DNA from: Flavobacteriaceae bacterium
GTDB lineage: Bacteria > Bacteroidota > Bacteroidia > Flavobacteriales > Flavobacteriaceae
Direction: 5' to 3'
Length of the DNA: 39,006 bases
Assembly: GCA_022424955.1 (NCBI GenBank)
Contig: JAKMGK010000070.1
Location: 1-39,006 of the forward strand
Positions 17,135 to 25,093 of this stretch are shown here, one piece after another. The number at the start of each line of letters is the position of its first letter. Positions within the stretch are counted from its first letter, which is position 1. A model generated the notes under the pieces. That model worked only from the letters and a program-made list of their open reading frames with translations. It did not search any database and was not told the origin of the DNA. The position numbers were made by a program, and so were the translations under genes.

Positions 17135-18217
17135 ATGACAGAGAACATCCATAATTATGCATTGATAATGGCTGGAGGGGTTGGAAGTCGCTTTTGGCCC
17201 ACGAGTAGAGAAGCATTCCCAAAACAGTTTCAAGACCTCAGTGGATTTGGGCGAACCTTACTGCAGCAGACCATTGATCGACTAGAAGGAGTTGTTCCTA
17301 TTGAACAGACCTATATCTTAACAAATCAACGTTATTTCTCACTTGTAGAAGAACAATTACCAGGGCTATCTGCAGATCAAATAATCTGTGAGCCTGAAAT
17401 GCGCAACACAGCACCATGTATCCTATATTCTGCCTTGAAAATTCATCACAAAGATCCTTTGGCGAATATGTTGGTTTTACCCAGTGATCATTTTATTGAT
17501 CATTTACCTGCCTATCAAGCAGATCTTTGATTAGCGTTAAATCGAGCGGCCCAAAAAAATGAATTGCTCACCTTTGGTATTCCGCCCACTTCTGCCCATA
17601 CAGGTTATGGCTACCTTGAGGTTGAAGATAAATCAGCACAGATAACCGCAATCAAACTATTCACAGAAAAACCTTCTTTAAAAAAGGCAGAAGATTTTAT
17701 TGCAGAGGGAAATTATTTTTGGAATTCAGGGATGTTTGTTTGGTCTTGTAGCGCTATTTTAAAAGCTTTTTCTTTATATCAAGCTGAGATGCTCTCTCTT
17801 TTTGATGCAGGTAAAACGGTTTTTAATACTCCAAAAGAAGCAGCTTTTCTTGCATCGCAATACCCCAAAGCAGAAAATATTTCAATTGATTATGCCATTT
17901 TAGAACAAGCAAATAATATTACAATGATTAAGGCTTCTTTCCATTGGAATGATCTAGGGACTTGGTCTTCCCTCCACGAACAGTTAGCGCAAGATGCTAA
18001 AGAAAATGTCGCTGTAAAAGCTCATTTGATCGCTAGAGAAGCGAGTGGAAATATGATTTATTCTTCTGACGAGAAGTTAGTTGTAGTAAAAGGCTTAGAA
18101 GATTATGTGGTGGTAGATGAGCAAGGTGTTTTATTGATTTATCCTAAAGGTGAAGATCTAGCGGTTAAAGATTTAAGGAAACAAGCAAAAGACCAGTTTG
18201 GGGATGAAATCGCTTAA
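17135..18217 (+). pseudogene. manC: Mannose-1-phosphate guanylyltransferase gene with in-frame TGA
   Basis: Two open stretches (17135-17530 and 17531-18217) lie in the same frame, separated only by TGA at 17528-17530 (codon 132). Read through it, the product is 360 residues, the normal family length. The N-terminal part has the GDP-mannose pyrophosphorylase signature AGGVGSRFWPTSREAFPKQF and the middle has EPEMRNTAPCI. The second part has HTGYGYLEV, FTEKP and SGMFVWS, then WNDLGTW. The family makes GDP-mannose from mannose-1-phosphate and GTP for surface glycans. The stop lies inside the nucleotidyltransferase fold, so neither half should be active alone. A TTG at 17564 could start the second half only in theory. 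A single CGA-to-TGA-type change or a sequencing error are both possible. Confidence 0.85.
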
Positions 18218-18985
18218 CTATTCACTTTCTTCTAAATAGACTTTTCGTACTTTTTTAAAGAGCTCAGAGGAATAAACAAAATTAGTCACTGCCTCGTTAT
18301 CTGTTCTAAAGATATCTTTATTGGTGCCTTCCCATTTTTTAAATCCTTCATTTAAAAAGATGATTTTTTCTCCAATTTCCATCACAGAATTCATGTCATG
18401 GGTATTGATAATGGTGGTGATTTGATATTCTTGGGTAATTTCTTGAATAAGATTATCAATCAGGATTGCTGTCTTTGGATCGAGTCCAGAGTTAGGTTCA
18501 TCGCAGAATAAATAGTTAGGATTCATCACGATAGCCCTTGCAATAGCTACTCGCTTTTTCATCCCTCCAGAGATTTCCGCGGGTAATTTGTGATTAGCAT
18601 CAATAAGGTTAACTCGATTAATGGCGATATTAGCGCGTTCTCTCATTTCCTCCTGCTGAGTATCTGTAAACATTTGCATGGGGAACATTACGTTTTCTTC
18701 GACAGTCATTGAATCGAATAAAGCGCTGCCTTGAAAGACCATGCCCATATCTTGTCTTAAAAGTCTTTGTTCATTTTCGTCCATATTCGAAAAAGGCACA
18801 TCGTTATAAATGATTTCCCCTTGTGTTACTTGATGTAGGCCAAGGATGCATTTTAAGAAAACAGTCTTTCCAGAGCCACTTTGACCGATGATAAGATTGG
18901 TTTTTCCTTTTTCAAAATGGGCATCAATCCCCTTGAGCACTTCTGTACCGTCAAATGATTTTCGAATGTTTTTAACTTCTATCAT
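18218..18985 (-). CDS. MlaF-type ABC transporter ATPase (phospholipid/Mce transport)
   Basis: The 255-residue ATPase has Walker A GQSGSGKT near residue 34, Q-loop MVFQGSALFDSMTVEENV, signature ISGGMKKRVAIARA near 138, Walker B YLFCDEPNSGLDP, and switch His in INTHDM. The GSALFDSMTV and MKKRVA forms are characteristic of MlaF/TTG2A-type ATPases, which power lipid movement between inner and outer membranes with MlaE and an MCE-domain protein. It overlaps the permease gene by one base (TAATG), showing translational coupling. An MCE (MlaD-like) gene is not next to it. It abuts the manC stop with no gap. Confidence 0.93.
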   Translation of the reverse strand: MIEVKNIRKSFDGTEVLKGIDAHFEKGKTNLIIGQSGSGKTVFLKCILGLHQVTQGEIIYNDVPFSNMDENEQRLLRQDMGMVFQGSALFDSMTVEENVMFPMQMFTDTQQEEMRERANIAINRVNLIDANHKLPAEISGGMKKRVAIARAIVMNPNYLFCDEPNSGLDPKTAILIDNLIQEITQEYQITTIINTHDMNSVMEIGEKIIFLNEGFKKWEGTNKDIFRTDNEAVTNFVYSSELFKKVRKVYLEESE

Positions 18986-19725
18986 TAGGTCAACAAAAGA
19001 TTAGTAACAAAAGAATTCATAACAATAATTGCTACACTGGTCCATACAAAAGAAGTTGTACTGGCTTTTCCTACCCCTAATGCGCCTCCTTTCATGTAGT
19101 AACCGTGATAAGAAGGGATGGTGGCTAGAAGCATTGCAAATAAAAAGGTTTTGATAAAGGCATAGGTCACATGGAAGGGGTTGAATTCTAATTGAAGCCC
19201 TTCAATAAAGTCTGCGTGGGCAGAAAACCCTCCTGTTATACAAGCGACATAACCACCAAAAATCCCCAGAAACATTGAAATAACAATGATAAAAGGGTAG
19301 AGGGTCATGGCGACTATTTTAGGGAAAATCAAATAATTGTAAGTGTTTACTCCCATCACTTTTAAAGCATCGATTTGTTCTGTTACTCGCATGGTGCCAA
19401 TTGATGAGGTGATAAACGAGCCTACTTTTCCTGCCATAATTACAGAAATAAAGGAAGGGGCAAATTCGAGTATAATAGATTGTCTTGTAGCAAAGCCGAC
19501 TAAATATTTTGGGAGTAGTGGATTGTCAGAATTAATAGCAGTTTGTATGGCTACAACCCCTCCAACAAAAAAGGAGATAAACGCAACAATTCCCAGTGAG
19601 CCTATAATCAGGTCGTCAATTTCTCGAACGATGAGTTTTCTTAAGACAGCTCCTTTGGTAAATTTTCCAAAGGTTTTTTGGAGCATGAGGAAATATCTTC
19701 CGATATGTTCAAGCAATTTTATCAT
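18985..19725 (-). CDS. MlaE-type ABC transporter permease
   Basis: The frame is open from 19746, but ATG at 19725 gives MIKLLEHIGRYFLML, the usual N-terminus of MlaE-family permeases, and 246 residues. Five or so membrane segments are seen: IIGSLGIVAFISFFVGGVVA, a loop with FAPSFISVIMAGKVGSFITSSIGTMR (in two conserved halves), IVAMTLYPFIIVISMFLGIF, AFIKTFLFAMLLATI and WTSVAIIVMNSFV. The conserved EQIDALKVMGVN coupling region is present. With the ATPase it forms the inner-membrane part of a lipid transporter that keeps outer-membrane lipid asymmetry. Confidence 0.93.
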   Translation of the reverse strand: MIKLLEHIGRYFLMLQKTFGKFTKGAVLRKLIVREIDDLIIGSLGIVAFISFFVGGVVAIQTAINSDNPLLPKYLVGFATRQSIILEFAPSFISVIMAGKVGSFITSSIGTMRVTEQIDALKVMGVNTYNYLIFPKIVAMTLYPFIIVISMFLGIFGGYVACITGGFSAHADFIEGLQLEFNPFHVTYAFIKTFLFAMLLATIPSYHGYYMKGGALGVGKASTTSFVWTSVAIIVMNSFVTNLLLT

Positions 19726-19740
19726 GCTTAAAAATACGCA

Positions 19741-19764
19741 ATTCAAGGGACTTATACCTTGAAT
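19741..19764. repeat. Inverted repeat between the KAS III-like gene and mlaE
   Basis: ATTCAAGG (19741-19748) pairs with CCTTGAAT (19757-19764) around an 8-base loop. A T run follows only on the plus strand, whereas both flanking genes are on the minus strand, so it is not a classical terminator for them. It would lie in the leader of mlaE. Confidence 0.5.
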
Positions 19765-19790
19765 ATTTTTTGATTGTGAAAAAGGAATTT

Positions 19791-20846
19791 TTAGACCCTG
19801 TAGGTAATAGCATTGATGTTCATCCCAGCACCTACACTGGCAAATAGGACTACATCTCCTTTGTTTAGTTGATGTGCTTCTAATTCATTGTTTACCACTT
19901 GATCATAAAGGGTAGGAATGGTAGCCACAGAGCTGTTTCCGTGGGTTTGAATATTCATGGGTAACACGTCTTCTGGAGTGGGAGTGCGGTATAGGCGATA
20001 GAATCTTTTAATGATTGCTTCATCCATTTTCATATTGGCCTGATGGATAAAGATCTTTTTTAATTCTCCAATTTCGATACCAGATTCATCTAAACATGCT
20101 TTCATCGCTTGAGGGACATGAGACAAGGCAAATTCATATACCTTTCGACCTTTCATCTTGATGTATTTGTTGGGATCACTTGTATCATAAGAGCTACCAT
20201 AAAAAAGCATATCGATTTCGTTATTCGAGGTATAGGTAACACTTTTATGAGCGATTATTCCAGCTTGATTTTTCGAGGCTTCAATAATGCTAGCCCCTGC
20301 ACCGTCTGCAAAAATCATTGAATCACGATCGACAGGGTCAATTACCCTTGAGAGCGTTTCTGCTCCAATTACTAAGCACCTTTTAGCAATTCCCGCATTG
20401 ATAAAAGCATTGGCTTGAATCATTCCTTCTACCCATCCTGGACATCCAAAAAGGAGGTCATAAGCGACACAGCTAGGATTCACGATCCCAAGAAGAGTTT
20501 TGACCTTAGAAGCAACACTTGGTAAAGGTTCAGATTGGGCAGCATTAGCTGGGGTATCTCCAAAATTATGGGCAACAATAATGTAGTCTATGCTTTCTTT
20601 GTCGATAGTTGCCTTTTCAATCGCTTTAGCAGCTGCCTCAGCCGCAAGGTCAGAAGAGTTGATATTGTCAGGGGCATAACGACGTTCTTCGATTCCAGTA
20701 ATGGAAGAAAATTTTTCAATAATTTCTGTGGTTTCAGTGGGGAAAGGATTAGCTTCTTCATCGACAAATCGGGCTTGCGTAAAGTCACTGTTTTTTTTGA
20801 TAATAGTAGGGACGGCGCTTCCAGTACCAGAAATAAAATTGCTCAT
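19791..20846 (-). CDS. Beta-ketoacyl-ACP synthase III-like protein
   Basis: The 351-residue thiolase-fold enzyme has the full KAS III catalytic triad: Cys135 in LLFGCPGWV, His268 in IFIHQANMKM and Asn304 in THGNSSVATIP, plus FADGAGASI and the final SVGAGMNINAITY. KAS III (FabH) condenses acetyl-CoA or a branched acyl-CoA with malonyl-ACP. The N-terminal 100 residues are longer than in standard FabH (EANPFPTETTEIIEKFSSITG), and no fatty-acid genes (fabD, acpP, plsX) are nearby. It may therefore be one of the FabH-like paralogues of Bacteroidota with another acyl substrate. It stands alone, 66 bases upstream of mlaE on the same strand. Confidence 0.88.
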   Translation of the reverse strand: MSNFISGTGSAVPTIIKKNSDFTQARFVDEEANPFPTETTEIIEKFSSITGIEERRYAPDNINSSDLAAEAAAKAIEKATIDKESIDYIIVAHNFGDTPANAAQSEPLPSVASKVKTLLGIVNPSCVAYDLLFGCPGWVEGMIQANAFINAGIAKRCLVIGAETLSRVIDPVDRDSMIFADGAGASIIEASKNQAGIIAHKSVTYTSNNEIDMLFYGSSYDTSDPNKYIKMKGRKVYEFALSHVPQAMKACLDESGIEIGELKKIFIHQANMKMDEAIIKRFYRLYRTPTPEDVLPMNIQTHGNSSVATIPTLYDQVVNNELEAHQLNKGDVVLFASVGAGMNINAITYRV

Positions 20847-20981
20847 TAGGTCAGATTATTCATATAAAAATATCACAAGCAGGGCACCGTGATGTGTTAA
20901 GATAGAAAAACACAATGATGTTCAAGTCCTTACTAAATTGCTGTTAATGTTTATTATTTCAATGCAATTCACTGTAAATCA

Positions 20982-23810
20982 TTAATTTGAATAGGATTCA
21001 ACTGATGGACAACTACAAATTAAATTACGATCTCCAAAGGCCTCGTCTACCCTTCTTACTGAAGGCCAGAATTTATTCTCTCTCACAAAATCAAGTGGAT
21101 ACAGGGCTTTTTTACGACTGTAATTAAAGCGCCATTCGTCTTCTGTTGCCATAGCTAAAGTATGCGGAGCATTTTTTAACAGACTATTTTCATCGTGAAA
21201 ATCCTCTTCAGCAATTTCTGCTGCAATAGAGATCATGGCTTCGCAGAAGCGATCAATTTCAGCAATATTTTCACTTTCTGTGGGTTCAATCATCATGGTA
21301 CCTGCCACGGGGAAAGAAACTGTAGGAGCGTGAAAACCATAGTCCATTAGACGTTTTGCCACATCGACTACCTCTATTCCTTTTTCTTTAAAGGGACGTA
21401 AGTCGATAATCAGTTCGTGTGCTGCACGTCCGTTGTCCCCTTTATAAAGTACTGGGTATGCCCCTTCCAGACGCTCTTTGATGTAGTTAGCATTTAAGAT
21501 AGCGATTTCTGTCGCTTTTTGTAGTCCACTACTGCCAAGCATTTCGATATAACCAAAAGAAATTAAGCAAGCTAAAGCAGATCCCCATGGAGCTGCAGAA
21601 ATAGCCTCAATGGCTTGATCTCCACCAGTGGTGATAATAGGGTTTGAAGGTAAAAAAGGGGCTAGATGTGCTGCAACACAGATAGGACCTACTCCTGGAC
21701 CACCCCCTCCATGTGGGATGGCAAATGTTTTATGGAGATTTAAGTGACAAACATCTGCGCCAATTGCCGCGGGACTTGTTAGTCCCACTTGGGCATTCAT
21801 GTTTGCACCATCCATATATACTTGACCACCATTCTCATGGATTAAGCCAGTGATATTTTTAATATTGGATTCAAAAACCCCGTGGGTAGAAGGGTAAGTG
21901 ATCATTAAGGCCGCTAGATTGTCTTTGTTTTCTACAGCTTTTTCTTGTAGATCTTCCCAGTCAATATTTCCGCGTTCGTCTGTTTTTGTAACAACTACTT
22001 TCATTCCTGCCATTACTGCAGAAGCTGGATTCGTGCCATGAGCAGAAGCAGGGATAATACACACATTTCTGTGGTGATCATTGCGCGATTGGTGATAAGC
22101 TCTAATCACCATTAAGCCCGCATATTCTCCCTGTGCACCAGAATTGGGTTGTAGAGAAGTGGCCGCGAAGCCTGTGACTACATTTAATTGGTGGGTAAGT
22201 TTTTTTAACACTTCTTGATATCCTTTTACTTGATCTAAAGAAGCAAAAGGATGTAAACTATTCCATCGAGGAGAACTCAAGGGTAGCATTTCGCTAGCCG
22301 CATTGAGCTTCATGGTACAAGATCCTAACGAAATCATCGAATGATTTAAGGCCAAATCTTTTCGCTCAAGCTTTTTGATGTAGCGCATCAAAGCCGATTC
22401 AGAATGGTAAGAACTAAAAACGGGGTGAGTCATAAAGTTACTTTGGCGTAACTGCGCTTGCGGTAAACGAGCTGTTAAATTTGAATTTGTTTTTACAGAT
22501 TTACCCGCATATTTCTCAAATACATTTAAAAGCGCAGTGAAGTCCTCTTCTGTAGTGGCTTCGTTAAGCGATATACAAACGGTATTGTTATCTGCATAGA
22601 AAAGATTGATTTCTTGTTCTAAAGCAATTTTTTTCAATTTTGCTGCATCAACTGTGATTTGTAAAGTGTCAAAATAATGTGCGTTAATTTGCTCAATACC
22701 TAGACTATCGAGGGCAGCTTCAAGTCTTTTTGCTTTTTCATGAATTTCTAAAGCAATATTTTTTAGGCCTTCTGGGCCGTGATAGACAGCATACATTCCA
22801 GCCATAACCGCAAGTAGCACTTGTGCTGTACAGATATTTGAAGTTGCGCGGTCTCTCTTAATGTGTTGTTCTCTAGTTTGAAGGGCCATACGCAAGGCTG
22901 GCTTTCCTTCCATGTCTCTGGTCTGACCTATGATCCTTCCAGGGATATTTCTTTTGTAAGCTTCTTTTGTAGCAAAATAGGCGGCATGTGGTCCCCCATA
23001 TCCTAACGGAATTCCAAAACGCTGGGTTGTTCCTACCACAGCATCAACACCGTATTTCCCAGGGGCTTTTAGCAAGGTTAAGGCAAATAAATCTGCCGCA
23101 ACGACTGTTTTTATTTCGAGGGCTTTTGCCTTTTCAACATGAGCAGCTAAATCGATGATGTCTCCGTGTTTTCCAGGGTATTGGAAAAGGGCACCAAAAT
23201 AGCTTTCATCTAGTTCATATTGCTCAATATCGCCTACAACGATTTCAATACCAATAGGGTTCGCTCTTGTATTAAGCAAGGCAATGGTTTGAGGCAAGGT
23301 TGAAGAAGCGACAAAAAAGCGATGACTATTACGTTTTTTTTGCTCCCTAGATCTCACGGCAAAAAGCAAACTCATGGCTTCTGCAGCGGCAGTGCTTTCG
23401 TCTAGTAGAGAAGCATTGGCTAAATCCATTCCAGTTAAATCTGCCACCACTGTTTGGTAATTGAATAAGGCTTCTAAACGCCCTTGTGCAATCTCGGCTT
23501 GATAAGGTGTATAGGCAGTATACCATCCAGGATTTTCAAGAATATTTCGTTGGATTACTGCTGGGACAATGGCAGGGTGATACCCCATCCCAATGTAATT
23601 GGAAAATAATTTATTCTTTTGCGCTAACTGTTCAATTTTTTTTTGGAAAGTAAATTCAGAAATTCCCTCTGGTAGCGCTAAAGCTTCTTTTAAGCGAATA
23701 TCGCTGGGGATGGTTTCGTCGATTAGCTGAGTCACATCATTTACCCCAATGGTCTTAACCATTTGAGCAATTTCTCTTTCATTTGGACCTAAGTGTCTGT
23801 TCGCAAACAT
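20982..23810 (-). CDS. gcvP: Glycine dehydrogenase (decarboxylating), glycine cleavage P protein
   Basis: The 942-residue protein is the single-chain P protein. The pyridoxal phosphate lysine is Lys694 in HLNLHKTFAIPHGGGGPG. MFANRHLGPN, LFSNYIGMGYHPAIVP, NPGWYTAYTPYQAEIAQGR, SLGSCTMKLNA and AHGTNPASAVMAGM are all typical. It decarboxylates glycine and loads the aminomethyl group on the lipoyl H protein, feeding one-carbon units to folate. GcvH and GcvT genes are not in the window, as is usual in this class. It has its own promoter (TTTG-N17-TAAATTTG) divergent from the UbiA-like gene. Confidence 0.97.
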   Translation of the reverse strand: MFANRHLGPNEREIAQMVKTIGVNDVTQLIDETIPSDIRLKEALALPEGISEFTFQKKIEQLAQKNKLFSNYIGMGYHPAIVPAVIQRNILENPGWYTAYTPYQAEIAQGRLEALFNYQTVVADLTGMDLANASLLDESTAAAEAMSLLFAVRSREQKKRNSHRFFVASSTLPQTIALLNTRANPIGIEIVVGDIEQYELDESYFGALFQYPGKHGDIIDLAAHVEKAKALEIKTVVAADLFALTLLKAPGKYGVDAVVGTTQRFGIPLGYGGPHAAYFATKEAYKRNIPGRIIGQTRDMEGKPALRMALQTREQHIKRDRATSNICTAQVLLAVMAGMYAVYHGPEGLKNIALEIHEKAKRLEAALDSLGIEQINAHYFDTLQITVDAAKLKKIALEQEINLFYADNNTVCISLNEATTEEDFTALLNVFEKYAGKSVKTNSNLTARLPQAQLRQSNFMTHPVFSSYHSESALMRYIKKLERKDLALNHSMISLGSCTMKLNAASEMLPLSSPRWNSLHPFASLDQVKGYQEVLKKLTHQLNVVTGFAATSLQPNSGAQGEYAGLMVIRAYHQSRNDHHRNVCIIPASAHGTNPASAVMAGMKVVVTKTDERGNIDWEDLQEKAVENKDNLAALMITYPSTHGVFESNIKNITGLIHENGGQVYMDGANMNAQVGLTSPAAIGADVCHLNLHKTFAIPHGGGGPGVGPICVAAHLAPFLPSNPIITTGGDQAIEAISAAPWGSALACLISFGYIEMLGSSGLQKATEIAILNANYIKERLEGAYPVLYKGDNGRAAHELIIDLRPFKEKGIEVVDVAKRLMDYGFHAPTVSFPVAGTMMIEPTESENIAEIDRFCEAMISIAAEIAEEDFHDENSLLKNAPHTLAMATEDEWRFNYSRKKALYPLDFVRENKFWPSVRRVDEAFGDRNLICSCPSVESYSN

Positions 23811-23826
23811 AAGCTACTTTTTTTTG

Positions 23827-23855
23827 CAAATTTACGGTAAACTTACTGAAGCAAA
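23827..23855 (-). promoter_or_regulatory. Promoter for gcvP
   Basis: Read on the minus strand: TTTG at 23855-23852, 17 bases, then TAAATTTG at 23834-23827, an exact TAnnTTTG box. It lies 16 bases before the start codon, giving a very short leader. Confidence 0.65.
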
Positions 23856-23921
23856 AATTTCATTTAGACGAAAAGAAGAGGAAGTTTTTAACCCTAGTGA
23901 GAAACTTATAAACACTTTACC

Positions 23922-23929
23922 TATTTTTG
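23922..23929 (+). promoter_or_regulatory. -7 box for the UbiA-like gene, very close to its start codon
   Basis: TATTTTTG matches TAnnTTTG exactly. Only 4 bases separate it from the ATG at 23934, so the transcript would have almost no leader. No TTG is found at the -33 distance. Confidence 0.45.
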
Positions 23930-23933
23930 GCGC

Positions 23934-24746
23934 ATGCTATACCTTCGCAGTCTCTTTAACATTTACGTAAAAGCGAGTTTTCACCTTGCTTTGATGGTCT
24001 TGTGCTTTTTTGAAATCACTCATTTTCAATGGGATAAAGAAAGTGTTTTTGAGGATAGGACATTGGTTTTTTCTTTGGCTTTTTTAGGGTATAATGCAGT
24101 CAAATATTATCCGTTTTCAAAAAAAATAGTGACTACACCATGGCTATACAGGCTTTTAATTCCTTGTGGGGCATTGTGCTTTTTTACTTCTGCTTATTTA
24201 TTTGTTTTTTTATCAGTTCAAGCACAATTATTGTTGTTCACTTGTTTTGTGCTTTGTATTACCTATGCTATTCCCCTTCATGCAAAATTTGGAAATTTAA
24301 GGAGTCAATACGGCTTAAAGATTTTTATCGTTGCATTGTGTTGGACTTTACTAACAGCTGTTTATCCTTTAATTGATTTGATTTCATGGGATCCTATTCA
24401 TTATCTTTTTTTTTCAGAGCGTTTTATCCTTGTTTTTATTGCGACCCTTCCTTTTGAAATAAGAGATGCTGCGAGTGATCAAAAGGAGTTAGGGACTATC
24501 CCGCAATTGATAGGAGAATTAAAAACCAGGAGATTAGGGAGTGTTTTGCTTTTGCTTCTTTTAGTCCTAAAGCTAGTTATTCCTAAAGGTGAATCATCTC
24601 ATTCAATAGCGTTTATTTTAATCGGGATAGCTTATTTTATTGCACTTTTTACGGTAAAAAAAGATAGTTCAGAGAATATTACCTTATTTTGGGTAGAATT
24701 AATTCCAGCCCTCGGTTGGCTTTACTATGTTTTAATAACTTTATAG
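23934..24746 (+). CDS. UbiA-like integral membrane protein
   Basis: The 270-residue protein has about eight hydrophobic segments, such as HLALMVLCFFEI, LLLFTCFVLCITYAI, FILVFIATLPFEI, VLLLLLLVLKLVI and IAFILIGIAYFIALF. RDAASDQKELGTIPQLIG after the fifth or sixth segment matches the second Asp-rich motif of the UbiA prenyltransferase fold (R-D-xxx-D-xxx-G). The first motif (NxxxDxxxD) is replaced by GYNAVKYYPFSKK, with no aspartates. It therefore belongs to a UbiA-like group seen in Flavobacteriia whose reaction is unknown; prenyl transfer is doubtful. It probably shares a transcript with the rhodanese gene 2 bases downstream. Confidence 0.7.
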   Translation: MLYLRSLFNIYVKASFHLALMVLCFFEITHFQWDKESVFEDRTLVFSLAFLGYNAVKYYPFSKKIVTTPWLYRLLIPCGALCFFTSAYLFVFLSVQAQLLLFTCFVLCITYAIPLHAKFGNLRSQYGLKIFIVALCWTLLTAVYPLIDLISWDPIHYLFFSERFILVFIATLPFEIRDAASDQKELGTIPQLIGELKTRRLGSVLLLLLLVLKLVIPKGESSHSIAFILIGIAYFIALFTVKKDSSENITLFWVELIPALGWLYYVLITL

Positions 24747-24748
24747 AT

Positions 24749-25093
24749 ATGTCTTCTTTATTCTTTCTCCCACTTTTAATAATGCAACACTTTAGCACTT
24801 TGCAAACTGTCGATGATTTTAAAACAACCATGCAAAACGATTATGTAATAGTCGATGTGAGAACCCCAGAAGAATTTGCGAATGGCGCCTTGCCCAAGGC
24901 GGTAAATATATCGGTCACATCACTTGATTTCCCTTTTGAAATTAATAAGCTAGAGAAAGAAAAGCCTGTTATGATTTATTGTAAGGCGGGAAGCAGAAGT
25001 GCACGCGCTGCTATCGCTATGAAGGCGCTTGGCTTTGAAACAGTTTATGAGCTTGAAGGTGGGTTTATGGCCTGGCAAGCGGCAAAAAACTAA
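24749..25093 (+). CDS. Rhodanese-like sulfurtransferase
   Basis: The frame is open from 24689 inside the previous gene; ATG at 24749 gives 114 residues and begins two bases after the upstream stop. It is a single rhodanese domain: DYVIVDVRTPEEFANGALP (CH2A region) and active-site Cys78 in IYCKAGSRSARA, followed by LGFETVYELEGGFMAWQ. The six-residue loop after Cys fits sulfurtransferases rather than phosphatases. The first 12 residues (MSSLFFLPLLIM) are hydrophobic and could be a weak signal; MQHF at residue 12 is an alternative start. It meets the M3 peptidase gene tail to tail with a 4-base overlap. Confidence 0.88.
   Translation: MSSLFFLPLLIMQHFSTLQTVDDFKTTMQNDYVIVDVRTPEEFANGALPKAVNISVTSLDFPFEINKLEKEKPVMIYCKAGSRSARAAIAMKALGFETVYELEGGFMAWQAAKN

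Noticed and set aside
17528-17530. TGA in manC as a selenocysteine codon
   Set aside because: The position is not a catalytic or Cys site in this family, and no selenocysteine-insertion hairpin was recognised after it.
19343-19762. Plus-strand 139-codon frame opposite mlaE
   Set aside because: It mirrors the mlaE coding sequence and has no family features.
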